Shown: in pieces, positions 5,724-5,739 of the stretch
How positions within the stretch are numbered: position 1 is the first letter of the stretch
Layout of the letters: each line of letters opens with the position of its first letter
From: Nitrospirota bacterium
GTDB lineage: Bacteria; Nitrospirota; Nitrospiria; Nitrospirales; UBA8639
Assembly: GCA_029881175.1 (NCBI GenBank)
Contig: JAOUNC010000200.1
Coordinates: 1 to 5,739 of the forward strand
DNA length: 5,739 nt
Reading direction: 5' to 3'
Program-made: the position numbers and the translations under genes
Notes under the pieces: generated by a model
What the model was told of the DNA's origin: nothing
The model's database searches: none
What the model saw: only the letters and a program-made list of their open reading frames with translations

Positions 5724-5739
5724 GCCCTGAGCTTTGTCG
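5724..5739. repeat. Partial arm of a probable dispersed palindromic repeat, cut by the window edge
   Basis: The last bases read GCCCTGAGCTTTGTCG, close to the GCCCTGAGC-TGTCGAAGGGC intergenic palindromes found many times in various bacterial genomes. Only one arm is present and the sequence stops where the complementary arm should begin, so the repeat is inferred from recall of that pattern. Confidence 0.3.

Overview
The window is a compact, entirely minus-strand stretch of a bacterial chromosome. Read in the direction of transcription (right to left) the order is: parS site, parA, parB, bactofilin 1, bactofilin 2, mnmA, atpH, atpA. atpA runs off the left edge. No plus-strand gene, tRNA, rRNA, CRISPR array or insertion sequence is visible. 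Base composition looks close to balanced by eye. The order parAB, bactofilins, mnmA, ATP synthase, together with the protein sequences, suggests a Gram-negative-type lineage such as Nitrospirota (a Nitrospira-like nitrite oxidiser) or a deltaproteobacterial relative. This assignment is an inference from gene content, not a match to a known genome.

Right part (about 3733-5739): a chromosomal ParABS segregation module. A perfect 16-bp palindromic parS (5610-5625) lies 119 bp upstream of parA. parA starts at GTG and overlaps parB by 23 bp. The 249 bp upstream of parA hold parS, a parS-like half-site, a weak promoter candidate and, at the window edge, what looks like one arm of a dispersed palindromic repeat. 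I see no gene there. Between parB and bactofilin 1 there are 155 bp with a small perfect inverted repeat overlapping a weak promoter candidate.

Middle part (about 2682-3732): two tandem, divergent bactofilin paralogs of 158 and 157 aa, each preceded by a strong Shine-Dalgarno sequence. Bactofilins form polymers that can act as cytoskeletal scaffolds, and a bactofilin next to parAB recalls the Myxococcus xanthus arrangement, where bactofilins position ParABS components. The second bactofilin overlaps mnmA by an ATGA junction.

Left part (1-2685): mnmA (tRNA U34 2-thiolation), then a 132-bp gap with a consensus TTGACA promoter, then atpH and atpA (delta and alpha subunits of F1 ATP synthase). 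atpH is not preceded by atpF, so the F1 genes appear to be separated from the F0 genes. Everything here belongs to known families. The points of most interest are the ParABS-bactofilin linkage, the translational coupling of a bactofilin to mnmA, the three-cysteine MnmA, the split ATP synthase operon with its own promoter, and two start-codon corrections.
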